Counted from the first letter of the stretch, positions 8,696 to 17,023 are shown. The stretch is DNA of 26,183 nt from DASZGI01 sp035938995 (GCF_035938995.1 NZ_DASZGI010000297.1:1-26183), one strand, 5' to 3'. Numbers and translations are program-made. Notes: a model not told the origin generated them from the letters alone.

Positions 8696-8727
8696 GCCTG
8701 GGCGAACCGCGCCTACGGCTGATCGAC

Positions 8728-9279
8728 TCACCACGCGCCGTCGACCGAGTCGTGCGCGAAATGTCGCCGGGGCGCGATCGGGGCGAAGGGATCGTACACG
8801 CGCAGCCACGCGTTCGACCCCGCCGCGTACCGCCAGCCGAGACGCGGCATGCCCTCGCCCTGTAAGTCCTCGAACAGGCCTGCCGAGATGACGACGGCCA
8901 GTCCGCGGCCCGCATCCGCGGACATCGTCGGGATCGGCGGCGCGAACTCCTCCACCATGGCGTGGACGCGGTCCACCGCCGCGCCGCCGAAGCCGTGCTC
9001 GTCCAGGGTCGTCATGCCGACGTGGAAGGCGGCGGTGACCCGCGTGGGACCGTGGTGCCCGTCGGCGACCAGACGGCGCAGCACCATGATGAGGTCGCCG
9101 ATCGCCGCCGGCTCGTCGCAGCCGGGCGGCGCGAACGCGAGCTCCACCCCGCGTCTGCAATCGGTCTGGACGAACCAGCGGTCGAAGTCGCCCGGCTGGC
9201 AGGCCTGCGCGAGCAGACCGGCCGGCCCGGCGGACGCGGCGGCACACAACCGGCGCACCGTGGGCTGGCGCACGTCCAC
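8728..9279 (-). CDS. degenerate nucleotidyl-cyclase-like protein
   Basis: A 183-residue protein. GTG 9279 is preceded by AAAGGAG at 5 bases, a strong site. The pattern RVTAAFHVGMTTLDEHGFGG (80-99), AAVDRVHAM (100-108) and LAVVISAGLFEDL (127-139) resembles the half of a class III nucleotidyl cyclase that reads lRvalHxGeV..D..G..G.aVn.a.Rl and ends in a vvS strand. The first metal-binding Asp and the GDG hairpin appear replaced (VQTDCRRGVELAFAP), so it is probably inactive or much diverged. Similar cyclase-like domains occur in actinobacterial conflict systems, and this gene is next to a caspase/EACC1 neighbourhood. It diverges from a Crp-type cyclic-nucleotide-binding regulator. The reading frame is firm; the fold assignment is tentative, and a plain hypothetical protein is the alternative. 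Confidence 0.82.
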   Translation of the reverse strand: MDVRQPTVRRLCAAASAGPAGLLAQACQPGDFDRWFVQTDCRRGVELAFAPPGCDEPAAIGDLIMVLRRLVADGHHGPTRVTAAFHVGMTTLDEHGFGGAAVDRVHAMVEEFAPPIPTMSADAGRGLAVVISAGLFEDLQGEGMPRLGWRYAAGSNAWLRVYDPFAPIAPRRHFAHDSVDGAW

Positions 9280-9412
9280 GGGTACTCCTTTCGCGGAACT
9301 CGGCGTCGCGGTTCACTGCGAAGCGCAAACAAACGGGCCGCGGGTATCGCTCCCCCGGGACACACTGTTGCAGATCTCTCACCGAGCTGACCCCGTCGTG
9401 GTACGGGTTTAT

Positions 9413-9441
9413 GCGGATGTCGGCATGCCGATGCCATCCGC
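9413..9441. promoter_or_regulatory. nested palindrome in divergent promoter region
   Basis: TCGGCATGCCGA (9420-9431) is a perfect 12-bp palindrome. It is flanked by GCGGATG (9413-9419) and CATCCGC (9435-9441), themselves inverted repeats. The element lies in the 270-base gap between the cyclase-like gene and the divergent Crp-type gene, a suitable place for a shared operator. It does not resemble the TGTGA-N6-TCACA Crp consensus. Confidence 0.45.
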
Positions 9442-9549
9442 GCCCCCGCGGCATCTTTCGAAGAACCCAGATTTCCTCGACGGTCGCCGCTACGATGGGT
9501 AACGTGCCGGGGAGGGGGCTCAATCGCATGTGGGGGGCGGTGGTCGTGC

Positions 9550-10266
9550 GTGGAATCGATGCGGCGGGGCTCGGTGGAGAAGGCGCAAGGCCGTCGGCGG
9601 TGGCCGCCCGGCAGTCTGCTCGGCAGCGTTTCTGAAGGTGCACGGGACGAATTGCTGGAGCTCGGCACGGCCGTACAGTACCCGGACGCCGGGCGCACGC
9701 TGATTCGCGAGGGCGAGCGGTCGCGGTTCGTCGTCATCCTGCTCGACGGCGCGGTGAAGGCGACCGGGACGACGCCGGACGGAGGGACCGCGCTGCTTGC
9801 CATCCGGGCCGGCGGGGACCTCGTCGGCGAGTTCGCGGCGATCGACGACAGCCCGCGCTCGGCGACCGTGACCACGTGCGGCGCGGTGGTCGCCCGCTTC
9901 GTCAAGCACGACGAGTTTCTCGACTGCCTGCGCGGCAGCTCGGAGGTCGCGTTCGCGGTCAACCGCGCGGTCGTCGGCAAGCTGCGGCTCGCCAGCGCCC
10001 GCCGGGTGGACTTCAGCGGCTGCGATGTGCCGACCAGAGTCGCCCGGGTCCTCTACCAGGTGGCCGTTTCGTACGGTGATCTGGACGGGAACCGCTCGGT
10101 GATCCGCTGGTTGACCCAGCCTGAGCTGGCCTCGCTCGCCGGCGCGGCCGAACCGACCGTGCACAAGACTCTGCGACACCTCCGCGACGCCGGCATGGTG
10201 CTGACGCAGTACCGTTCGGTGACAGTGCTCGATCTCGCCGGTCTGAAGGCAGTTGCCTACCCCTAG
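9550..10266 (+). CDS. Crp/Fnr family transcriptional regulator
   Basis: About 238 residues, the usual size for the family. An N-terminal cyclic-nucleotide-binding barrel (about 25-140) keeps the phosphate-binding cassette: DLVGEFAAIDDSPRSATV, where E94, R103 and S104 match the cAMP-contacting Glu/Arg/Ser of E. coli CRP. A long helix then leads to a C-terminal winged helix-turn-helix (about 178-235; LTQPELASLAGAAEPTVHKT). No Fnr-type N-terminal cysteines are seen, which argues against an Fe-S sensor. The start is uncertain: GTG 9550, ATG 9559 and GTG 9574 are all in frame and none has a decisive ribosome binding site. It diverges from the cyclase-like gene and its stop overlaps the stop of the convergent MauE-like gene. 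Confidence 0.9.
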   Translation: MESMRRGSVEKAQGRRRWPPGSLLGSVSEGARDELLELGTAVQYPDAGRTLIREGERSRFVVILLDGAVKATGTTPDGGTALLAIRAGGDLVGEFAAIDDSPRSATVTTCGAVVARFVKHDEFLDCLRGSSEVAFAVNRAVVGKLRLASARRVDFSGCDVPTRVARVLYQVAVSYGDLDGNRSVIRWLTQPELASLAGAAEPTVHKTLRHLRDAGMVLTQYRSVTVLDLAGLKAVAYP

Positions 10267-11057
10267 ACGCGCACCGTATCGACGCACACCGTCTCGAGTC
10301 GGGCTTCGACGGCGAGCGCCCCGCCTGGTGTCGCACGGCTGACCCGGAACGAGACGGCGCGCCCAGTCGAATTCGCCCGCGCGGCAGGGGTGAACCAGAA
10401 CTCGTCGACGCAGCCGTCGCGGCGGTGCGCGAAGTCGTCGGCGAACGGACCGGCAGCGGCGGACATCGCCTCGAAGACGCCGTGGCGCATCAGGGCTCGG
10501 ACGGTGTCGCGCCTGGGCGACCAGAGCCGGCGGCCACAGCGCGGGGTGCGCCACGGACGCTCGGCGCTCAGCATCACCGCGAGCACGACGCCGCTGGTCA
10601 GCGCGCTTGCCATCCACGTGCCCGGTGGCAACGGCCGGGGGAGCCGGAGGGCGGCGTCAAGGAAGCCGATGGCCAGCAGCCACGCCGCGCGGACTTGGAC
10701 TGGCCAGCCGATCGTCGCGTCAGGGTCCTTAGGGCGCAGCACGCACGCGCATCCGCCGGTCGCCTTGGTGTGGCGGGCGTAGGCCAGTGTCGCGCTGAAC
10801 AGGGCGCCTTGAGCCGCCATCGCCCCGCCCGCGACCGCCGGACGGAAGCCGGTACACACTGCCAAGCCGGTGCCTGACTCCGTCAGTGCCGCGGCCAGCT
10901 CGACGAATCGCCATCGCTGAGGGCTGATGCGCAGCGCCGCCCGGATCGCTCCTCCGCCGTCGGCCCGCCCGATGACCCGCCACAGCTTGGCCGCGCCGGA
11001 AAGGACGAGCAGCGCGCCGCAGGCCAGAACGGCGCCGGAGAGGAACGCGGCCGGCAC
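10263..11057 (-). CDS. MauE/DoxX-like redox-associated membrane protein
   Basis: A 264-residue integral membrane protein. About four hydrophobic helices lie in the first ~170 residues, starting with LSGAVLACGALLVLSGAAKLW, a typical MauE/DoxX opening in which the Lys/Leu-Trp sits at the helix end. C103 and C105 in GGCACVLR match the Cys pair often found in this family, which is linked to thiol-disulfide or quinone redox work. The last ~95 residues form a soluble tail with no recognised domain. GTG 11057 lies just after the stop of the lipoprotein gene, with GAGG immediately upstream, so translation is probably coupled. Last gene of a four-gene operon; a role in handling exported thiols is inferred from family and context. 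Confidence 0.82.
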   Translation of the reverse strand: MPAAFLSGAVLACGALLVLSGAAKLWRVIGRADGGGAIRAALRISPQRWRFVELAAALTESGTGLAVCTGFRPAVAGGAMAAQGALFSATLAYARHTKATGGCACVLRPKDPDATIGWPVQVRAAWLLAIGFLDAALRLPRPLPPGTWMASALTSGVVLAVMLSAERPWRTPRCGRRLWSPRRDTVRALMRHGVFEAMSAAAGPFADDFAHRRDGCVDEFWFTPAARANSTGRAVSFRVSRATPGGALAVEARLETVCVDTVRV

Positions 11058-11061
11058 GGCC

Positions 11062-11685
11062 TCACTGCCCGAATATGGCGAAGTCGGCCAGCGGATGCAT
11101 CGGCGAGATGTCGAGCGTGCTGCACGAGGGCAGGTGCCCGGAGAGCTCGGAGAGATAGGCGGGAATGGTCACCGCGCTGGAGTCGCCAGGTGCTGATACC
11201 TGTAGTTCGGTATACGGCGGCGGACAGTCGCCGCTCGACGGGTTGTCACTTCCGGCGAGATCGCTGGCCGCCTGTTGACCGGGCTGGAGGGTCACTCGCG
11301 GGGTGCCCGTGGTGTCGAGCCCGTCCATGGTGCCGGACCGCTCCGTCGCCGGGGTCGCCGCTCCTGCCGCGGTGACCCCGGCGACCCCGGGGAACCCGGT
11401 GATGGTGCACGCCGCCTTCCCCTGATTGGTGAACTCGAGCAGTGCCGCCCAGGTGCCGGCCGCGACCCCGCCGGGACCGAGCGCGATTTTCAACTCGGCG
11501 GTCCGGCAGGGGGCGGCGGCCGCCGGGGACGTCGCCACGGGGGAGGAGGCCGGTGCTGAGGACGCGGGTGCCTGGCTTTGCACGGTGATGTTCGCGCAGC
11601 CGGCGCCCGCCAGGACCAGCGGTGTGACGGCAGCCGTCAGCAGGCACGCGGCTCTCGATCGCCCGGACCTCGATCGTCCCGCCAT
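11062..11685 (-). CDS. DUF4232-type lipoprotein
   Basis: A 207-residue exported protein. ATG 11685 was preferred because it puts a short basic n-region and hydrophobic core (CLLTAAVTPLVLAGAGC) at the very N-terminus; the frame is open further upstream to 11778. C30 is the likely lipidated residue, although Gly at -3 makes the lipobox (LAGAGC) atypical. After an Ala/Ser/Pro linker, a DUF4232-like beta domain runs from PCRTAELKIAL to the end. It shows the family marks LLEFTNQGKAACTITGFPGV, a central GCxV-like turn and a C-terminal disulfide-type Cys. These proteins are surface lipoproteins of unknown function, common in actinomycetes. It sits between the GH25-like gene (31-base gap) and the MauE-like gene (4-base gap). 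Confidence 0.85.
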   Translation of the reverse strand: MAGRSRSGRSRAACLLTAAVTPLVLAGAGCANITVQSQAPASSAPASSPVATSPAAAAPCRTAELKIALGPGGVAAGTWAALLEFTNQGKAACTITGFPGVAGVTAAGAATPATERSGTMDGLDTTGTPRVTLQPGQQAASDLAGSDNPSSGDCPPPYTELQVSAPGDSSAVTIPAYLSELSGHLPSCSTLDISPMHPLADFAIFGQ

Positions 11686-11716
11686 GACCGTCCATTTCCG
11701 CCCACCGGCGCAGTTC

Positions 11717-12436
11717 TCAGGGCTTCGAGCTGAGATAGAAGCAATAGGAACTGTAATTGGTGTTCGGGTGCCCGACATCTAAGTCGACGTTCGCGTTCGT
11801 GTTGTAACAAATTCCCTCGTCCCAGTACTGCCAGAGGTATGTCGTCACGTTGGAGCAAGACTCCGCGGCCCACGCCGGCGGGCTGCCCAGGCTGTTGGAG
11901 CACCTCAGCGGCTCACTCGACCACACGGCGTAACAATGATCCGCGGACGGGCTGTCGATGATCGAACAGTTCGGCGGTGCCGCGAACGGGTTGCAGTACA
12001 GCGCCGCGTGGAACGGGTGGCCGCCGGCGTACGCATATCCGTTTATGTATCCGGCCCAGCCGTTCCAGTAGCCCAGGCTCAGCGACGTCGAGGCCTCCTG
12101 GTCGAGCCAGCAGAACAGGGCGCCGTTGGCGGGCAGCTGCAGCGGCACGACCGTCGTGTACGCACTGATCAGGGCGCTGACGTACGTCTGAGCGTCCGCC
12201 TGTCCTTCCGCGCCGGTCCCGTCGAGGCGGGACTGGGTCGGGGTGCTGACCGCGCCGAGGTGCGGAGAGCCGCTGTTGCCGTTCCAGATCGCGTCGCACT
12301 CGCTCACCGCGTCGCTGCTCAGCGAGGTGAAGTAGCACGGGGAGAAGTACCGCACCCAGAACGCGGGCGCGCCCCACACGTCGATGGCCGCGGGGACCTG
12401 GCTCTGAACGGTGCTGGCGGTGTCGAATCCGGCCAT
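11717..12436 (-). CDS. cysteine-rich GH25/DUF1906-like protein without signal peptide
   Basis: A 239-residue protein. ATG 12436 follows GGAGGTG by about 11 bases and is two bases after the stop of the previous gene. The chain opens directly with MAGFDTAS, the usual first strand of DUF1906 or GH25-like TIM barrels. It goes on with FWVRYFSPC, GALFCWLDQEA, YWNGWAGYINGYAYAGGHPF and a final WQYWDEG/NVDLDVG pair, which matches the late WQY...vDlD strand of that fold. Ten cysteines suggest several disulfides, hence an extracytoplasmic home, yet no signal peptide is visible. Export with the Tat substrate encoded just upstream is an inference. It is probably a carbohydrate-binding or cell-wall-acting protein. 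The acidic pair in FCWLDQEA may be catalytic. Confidence 0.8.
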   Translation of the reverse strand: MAGFDTASTVQSQVPAAIDVWGAPAFWVRYFSPCYFTSLSSDAVSECDAIWNGNSGSPHLGAVSTPTQSRLDGTGAEGQADAQTYVSALISAYTTVVPLQLPANGALFCWLDQEASTSLSLGYWNGWAGYINGYAYAGGHPFHAALYCNPFAAPPNCSIIDSPSADHCYAVWSSEPLRCSNSLGSPPAWAAESCSNVTTYLWQYWDEGICYNTNANVDLDVGHPNTNYSSYCFYLSSKP

Positions 12437-12438
12437 CT

Positions 12439-13872
12439 CTAGAACACCTCCGCCACGTACATGTCGGTGCTGCTCGCGCCGAGGCGGGCCAGGGTTGGGG
12501 AGAAGAAGCCGAGCTGTGAGCCGGAGTCGTTGCCGTTGACGGCCAGCAGTGTGCCGCTGGGCAGCTGGTAGACGCCGGAGAAGTGGGCGCCGTCGCTGGA
12601 GGTCGCGACCAGGTCGCCGGTGGCGATCTCGTAGGCGCTCAAGCCCCCCGCGGTCGCCGAGCCCAGGGTGTAGAGCACCGCGCCGTCGGGGGAGAGGGCC
12701 GTCTTGGCGTCGGGACCGCCGAGGGCGACCTTGGGCCGCGGGTAGTCGAGCACCGTCACGGTCCGGAACGACGCGGCCGGGTCGACGACGAGCGCCCGGC
12801 CGAACGCGGCGTTCGCGATCACCAGCGTGCCGTCGGGCCGGTCGTGCACAGTGGTCGCGCCGGCCCGCGCCGACTCGAGCCGCAGCTCCGCGAAGGCGAT
12901 TCGCGTGGACGTGCCGGTGCGCGGCGAATAAACCTCCAGGTCGCGGCCTTCCGCGACGCGCGCGACGTCCCCGGTGGCCAGGACCAGCCCGGTCGCGCCG
13001 TTCGGCCACGCCCCGGCGGAGCGCACCGCGCGACTCGGCTTGCCCGAGCCGAGCGGGAACGTCAGCAGCCGGGTCGGCGGGGCGGGCAGCGGCTTCTGCT
13101 TGGTGCCGACGGACACGGCCGGCTCGCGGAGCGTCCACAAGTAGAGGTGGTTCGCGTCCGCGGCGGCATCCGTCCAGGCCAGCGAAGGTGCGTCGGCCAG
13201 GTCGAAGGGACCCGCGAACATCCCGGAGGCGCGGTCGAGGTAGGCCAGCACGTGATGAGTCGTCCACGTGGCCGACGGCGTGGTCACTGCGGGACCGTCG
13301 GGCGCGGCCTTGCGGAAGGTATGCCAGTTCGTCGGCACGGTGACGGCGACCACCAGCGCGACCGTCGCCGATCCGGCGAAGACCGGCCGCACGAGCACGC
13401 TGGCGTCGGCAGGCACGCCGGGCAAGGCGAGCGTCGCGCTGGTCTCGATGGTCGATGTGGCTGCGTCGACCAAGGTCAGAGTGACCGACGCGACGCCGGG
13501 AGCAGTGCTGACCGTCGGGAAGGCGACGGTGGTCCCGTCGGCGGAACGCGCCGGTCGGGCCGCGATCCCGGAGCCGACCACGCGCGGGGCGGGCGGCGCC
13601 GCGCCGCGGACCGTCGGCGGGCGCCATCCCTGCAGATTCGGCGTGGAGAGCGGACCGATCGAGCCGTAGAGGAAGAAGTGCGCCGGGGCAGTGGCCAAGT
13701 CCGGGTTCGGCGCGGTGGATACGGAGGCCCGCGCGGGCGCCGCGACGAGCACGTCGGGAAGGGCGACCAGGACGCTCGCACCGGCGGTACCGGCGAGAAC
13801 CGTGCGTCGGCTGACCGTCCCCTGCTTCGAAGCGGGCGCGCCGGGCGTGCCCGTTCGACCGTGTTTGAGCAC
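12439..13872 (-). CDS. Tat-exported beta-propeller-like protein
   Basis: A 477-residue protein. GTG 13872 was chosen because AAGGA lies 8 bases upstream and because it places a twin-arginine signal correctly: SRRTVLA at 21-27, a hydrophobic core, and a likely cut after APARA (about 49). The mature part is rich in repeating strand-turn patterns such as RSADGTTVAFPTV, TALSPDGAVLYTLGSA and ATGDLVATSSDGAHFSGVYQ, typical of a beta-propeller of the YVTN/WD-like kind. No catalytic residues were recognised. Two bases separate its stop from the start of the GH25-like gene, and two more genes follow on the same strand. It heads the envelope operon. Function unknown; an extracellular scaffold or binding protein is plausible. 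Confidence 0.85.
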   Translation of the reverse strand: MLKHGRTGTPGAPASKQGTVSRRTVLAGTAGASVLVALPDVLVAAPARASVSTAPNPDLATAPAHFFLYGSIGPLSTPNLQGWRPPTVRGAAPPAPRVVGSGIAARPARSADGTTVAFPTVSTAPGVASVTLTLVDAATSTIETSATLALPGVPADASVLVRPVFAGSATVALVVAVTVPTNWHTFRKAAPDGPAVTTPSATWTTHHVLAYLDRASGMFAGPFDLADAPSLAWTDAAADANHLYLWTLREPAVSVGTKQKPLPAPPTRLLTFPLGSGKPSRAVRSAGAWPNGATGLVLATGDVARVAEGRDLEVYSPRTGTSTRIAFAELRLESARAGATTVHDRPDGTLVIANAAFGRALVVDPAASFRTVTVLDYPRPKVALGGPDAKTALSPDGAVLYTLGSATAGGLSAYEIATGDLVATSSDGAHFSGVYQLPSGTLLAVNGNDSGSQLGFFSPTLARLGASSTDMYVAEVF

Positions 13873-14007
13873 GAAGACCGTCCTTGAGGTGTGGGTCCGC
13901 AGGCGCGAACGAAAGCGCCATCCCGCGCGGCGAAGGGCAGCGGCGGCGGGACGGCTGGTGGGCAGCACCGCTCAGTTCAGCACGCGGACACACCGGTGAC
14001 GATGTAC

Positions 14008-14277
14008 TCAGGTACACATTTTGGCGCGGTACGCGGCCGCGATCGTGGCGACCTGAACGCGGGAGAGACCCAGCTTGGCCAGGATCCGCGAGACGTGCGC
14101 CTTGACGGTTCGCTCGCTGATTTGCAGCTGCTTGACAAGGTCGGCGTTGGAGAGCCCGAGGCCGATGAGCAGGAACACCTCGCGCTCGCGCGTGGAAAGC
14201 CGGTCGATCCGGAATCGGGAGACGAGCACCCGGTGCTCGTCGACCAGGCTGAGGTACTTGGCGCACAGTTCGCACAC
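14008..14277 (-). CDS. small LuxR-type HTH regulator
   Basis: A short protein of about 89 residues, almost only a C-terminal LuxR/NarL DNA-binding domain: LSTREREVFLLIGLGLSNAD, then ISERTVKAHVSRILAKLGL with the recognition helix. There is no receiver or ligand domain; only about 25 residues precede the HTH, starting CELCAKYLSLVDEHRVL. GTG 14277 has a purine-rich GGAGGGGAAGGA 10 bases upstream. An in-frame ATG at 14352 would add 25 basic residues but has no ribosome binding site. It lies 135 bases upstream of the Tat/GH25-like/lipoprotein operon on the same strand and is a fair candidate for its regulator. Small GerE-like regulators of this size exist in actinomycetes. Confidence 0.78.
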   Translation of the reverse strand: MCELCAKYLSLVDEHRVLVSRFRIDRLSTREREVFLLIGLGLSNADLVKQLQISERTVKAHVSRILAKLGLSRVQVATIAAAYRAKMCT

Positions 14278-14545
14278 GGCGGAAAGATCCTTCCCCTCCG
14301 AGAAGCGACCGCGACCGCTCGCCCGATGCGATACCCGGTGCACACAGCGCATTGAAACGCTGTGGGAAGGATAGTGCCGAATCTGGTTAAAAGGCCCGTC
14401 AAGCGCGACCAGAGCGCGACACATGCGCGGGCAGCGCATCCGGCTTCCCCAGTGCGTACACCACGAGGTCCCGGCGCCTTCGGAAGTTCCTGAGCCGCGT
14501 TCCCACACCCAACGCGACCCGTGGCGACGCGTATCATTCGCGGTC

Positions 14546-15232
14546 TTACGCGGGGTCGGCCAATCCCCAGAAGGCTCCGTGCAGGCCCACGCTCCGGAAG
14601 TACTGCGCGGCCTCAGTCGGCTCCCGCCTGCGATAGCCGCGGTCGAGGCGGCCGCTGTACCAGCCCTCGGACAACCGCCACAGCGTCGCGAGGTCCATGA
14701 CGTATCCGCGCGGCTGGCCGGTGCGCGCCAGCCAGTCCTCGACACAGTCCGCGGAGCAGAACAGCCGTTGATGGGCGCACGTGTGGACCACGTCGTCCCA
14801 GATCCGCGCCACCGGAGTGAGGAAGTGGGCGACTTCGGGCCCCTCGGGCGCGTGTTCACGCCCGACGACCCAGGCCAGCGCAGCGCCGCAGGCCGGACAG
14901 GTCGTGGCGACCAGGACGCTCGGCTCTTCCGGCACCAGATGGGGGATCGCGAACGAGTCCCACGCGCAGCCGCCCCACCACAGCGTCGCGCGACCCATCA
15001 CCGAGGAGCCGAGCGGAACGGAGCTGAACGGGTGCGCCATGACGATCCGGCCCTTGTCGCCGCCGTCCAGGACCAGGTCACGCGAGGCGTGCAGCGCGTC
15101 CAGCATCGCCCGCACCCGCTCGGGGTCGGATGCCACCGTCGCGGCGAGTTCGTCGACAGACGGGGCGCGGCCGCGGCGCCGGAACGAGTCGTAGACGGCG
15201 AGCCGGACGTCTTCGCGAAGCGCGTGGCCCAT
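14546..15232 (-). CDS. MerB-like (alkylmercury lyase family) protein
   Basis: A 228-residue protein. ATG 15232 has GGGGAGG about 8 bases upstream; the frame is open to 15280. The first ~60 residues form a winged-helix-like region (VDELAATVASDPERVRAMLD). A MerB-type core follows: the family marker HPFSSVP (67-73) and C89-A-W-D92, matching the catalytic Cys96-x2-Asp99 of R831 MerB. A third Cys in QRLFCSADC (about C159) is at the place expected for MerB Cys159. C112 and C115 (CPAC) are extra. No merA, merR or other mercury genes are nearby, so the real substrate may not be an organomercurial. Many actinomycete proteins of this family are called organomercurial lyase on homology alone. Confidence 0.8.
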   Translation of the reverse strand: MGHALREDVRLAVYDSFRRRGRAPSVDELAATVASDPERVRAMLDALHASRDLVLDGGDKGRIVMAHPFSSVPLGSSVMGRATLWWGGCAWDSFAIPHLVPEEPSVLVATTCPACGAALAWVVGREHAPEGPEVAHFLTPVARIWDDVVHTCAHQRLFCSADCVEDWLARTGQPRGYVMDLATLWRLSEGWYSGRLDRGYRRREPTEAAQYFRSVGLHGAFWGLADPA

Positions 15233-15481
15233 CCCTGCTGCCTCCCCTACTCGCCGAATCAGACCTTCCGACCTTCTCATAACGCCAGCTCGTCAGCCTG
15301 CTGCTAGACCATACGAGCGAATGGGGGCGCCGTGGGCTGCATGCCCCGGATGGATGTCGGCGACCGCTTCGCGCATTTGGCGATCCACTCGCCGCCTTCA
15401 GATGAATAGACCGTTTCCGTCCGGAGAATTGAGGGAATCCGCACTCCCACAACAGCCGGCATCACGGTCGAGGGAGCCCGT

Positions 15482-17023
15482 ATGGCCGTTCAGGAAGCAA
15501 CCGGAAGCCGAGGAATCCGCAGCCTGGTACCCGCACGCATCGACCGGCTCGGCTGGTCGCGGTTCCACACCCGGATGGTGGTCGCCCTCGGCGTGGCATG
15601 GATCCTCGACGGCCTCGAGGTGAGCATCGCCAGCACCGTCACCTCGTACATGACCGAACCGAGCGCGCTGAACATGAGCAACGCCTCCGTGGCGTTCTCC
15701 GTCGGCACGATCTACCTGCTGGGCGAGGTGTTCGGCGCCCTGGTCTTCGGCAACCTCTCCGACCGGTGGGGCCGGCGCAACCTCTTCATGATCACCCTTG
15801 GCGTCTACCTGCTCGGCGGCGGACTGAGCGCGCTCACGTTCGGTCGCGGCGAGGGCTGGGTCGTCTACCTCAACATCACCCGGTTCATCGCGGGCATGGG
15901 TATCGGCGGTGAGTACGCGGCCATCAACTCGGCGATCGACGAACTGATCCCGGCGCGCTATCGAGGGCGCATCGACATCGCAGTCAACGGGACGTACTGG
16001 GCGGGTGCCTTCCTCTCCTCCGTGTTGACCATCGCGGTGATCAAACACCTGAACGTCAGCTACTCGTGGCGGATCGGCTTCCTGTTCGGCCCGGTGCTCG
16101 GCCTGGTCATCCTGTTCGTGCGGCGCAACCTCCCAGAGAGTCCGCGCTGGCTGGTGATGCGCGGCCGCGTCGAAGAAGCCGAGGAAGCCATCTCCCGGAT
16201 CGAACGGGAGGTGGAGCAGAGCGGCGGCACGCTCGCTCCAGTCGACGAGTCGAAGGCGATCGAGATCCTGCCCGCGGACAGCATGGGCTACTGGACGCTC
16301 ACAAAGACGCTCTTCCGGCGATATCCGAGCCGGTCGGTGCTCGGCGCGTCGCTGATGATCACGCAGTCATTCCTGTACAACGCGATCTTCTTCACCTACT
16401 CCCTGGTGCTGACCAAGATCTACGGAGTCGCGAACGGCAACACGGCGTACTACTTCATGGCTTTCGCCATCGGCAACCTGGCTGGGCCGCTGCTGCTCGG
16501 GCGCCTGTTCGACACGGTCGGCCGCCGTGTGATGATCTCGGGCACTTATCTGATCGCCGGGGTGGCGCTCGCGGGGAGCGCGCTCCTGTTCCACGCCGGG
16601 CTGCTGAGCGCGCTGACCCAGACGATCTGCTGGTGTGTGATCTTCTTCTTCGCCTCGGCTGGGGCGAGCGCGGCGTACCTGACCGTGAGCGAGATCTTCC
16701 CGGTCGAGGTGCGGGCCAAGGCCATCGCCGTGTTCTTCGCCATCGCCCAGTGCTTCGGCTCGTTCGGCCCCTGGTTCTACGGCAAGCTGATCGGGAACGC
16801 CAGCACCCAGAGTTCCAGCTATCTGGAACACCACTCCAAGCTGTTCATCGGATACCTGATCGGCGCCGCGGTCATGCTCGCCGGAGGGCTGATCGAGGCC
16901 TGGCTCGGCGTCGATGCCGAGCAGAGGTCACTCGAAGACATCGCGGCTCCGCTGACTTCCGTCGGCGAACCGACCGGGCTGTTCAGTAATCCGACCGGCG
17001 CGCCACGTCCTCCTGCCGCTTAG
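15482..17023 (+). CDS. MFS transporter (sugar/metabolite porter type)
   Basis: A 513-residue membrane protein with about twelve transmembrane helices. ATG 15482 has GAGGGAG 6 bases upstream. The loop after helix 2 carries motif A, GNLSDRWGRRNLF (about 89-101). Helix 4 has RFIAGMGIGGEYAAINSAI, as in metabolite:H+ symporters and sugar porters. PESPRWLVMRGR lies in the large central loop before a charged cytoplasmic segment. The second half repeats the pattern (GRLFDTVGRRVMI). The substrate cannot be read from sequence. A perfect 10-bp hairpin follows the stop, so the gene is probably a single unit. It diverges from the MerB-like gene with a ~250-base gap. Confidence 0.92.
   Translation: MAVQEATGSRGIRSLVPARIDRLGWSRFHTRMVVALGVAWILDGLEVSIASTVTSYMTEPSALNMSNASVAFSVGTIYLLGEVFGALVFGNLSDRWGRRNLFMITLGVYLLGGGLSALTFGRGEGWVVYLNITRFIAGMGIGGEYAAINSAIDELIPARYRGRIDIAVNGTYWAGAFLSSVLTIAVIKHLNVSYSWRIGFLFGPVLGLVILFVRRNLPESPRWLVMRGRVEEAEEAISRIEREVEQSGGTLAPVDESKAIEILPADSMGYWTLTKTLFRRYPSRSVLGASLMITQSFLYNAIFFTYSLVLTKIYGVANGNTAYYFMAFAIGNLAGPLLLGRLFDTVGRRVMISGTYLIAGVALAGSALLFHAGLLSALTQTICWCVIFFFASAGASAAYLTVSEIFPVEVRAKAIAVFFAIAQCFGSFGPWFYGKLIGNASTQSSSYLEHHSKLFIGYLIGAAVMLAGGLIEAWLGVDAEQRSLEDIAAPLTSVGEPTGLFSNPTGAPRPPAA

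Noticed and set aside
12437..14275. N-terminal extension of the GH25-like frame (852 residues in total)
   Set aside because: It overlaps the Tat-signal gene in another frame and is Arg/Pro-rich. A good ribosome binding site and the GFDT opening support the start at 12436.
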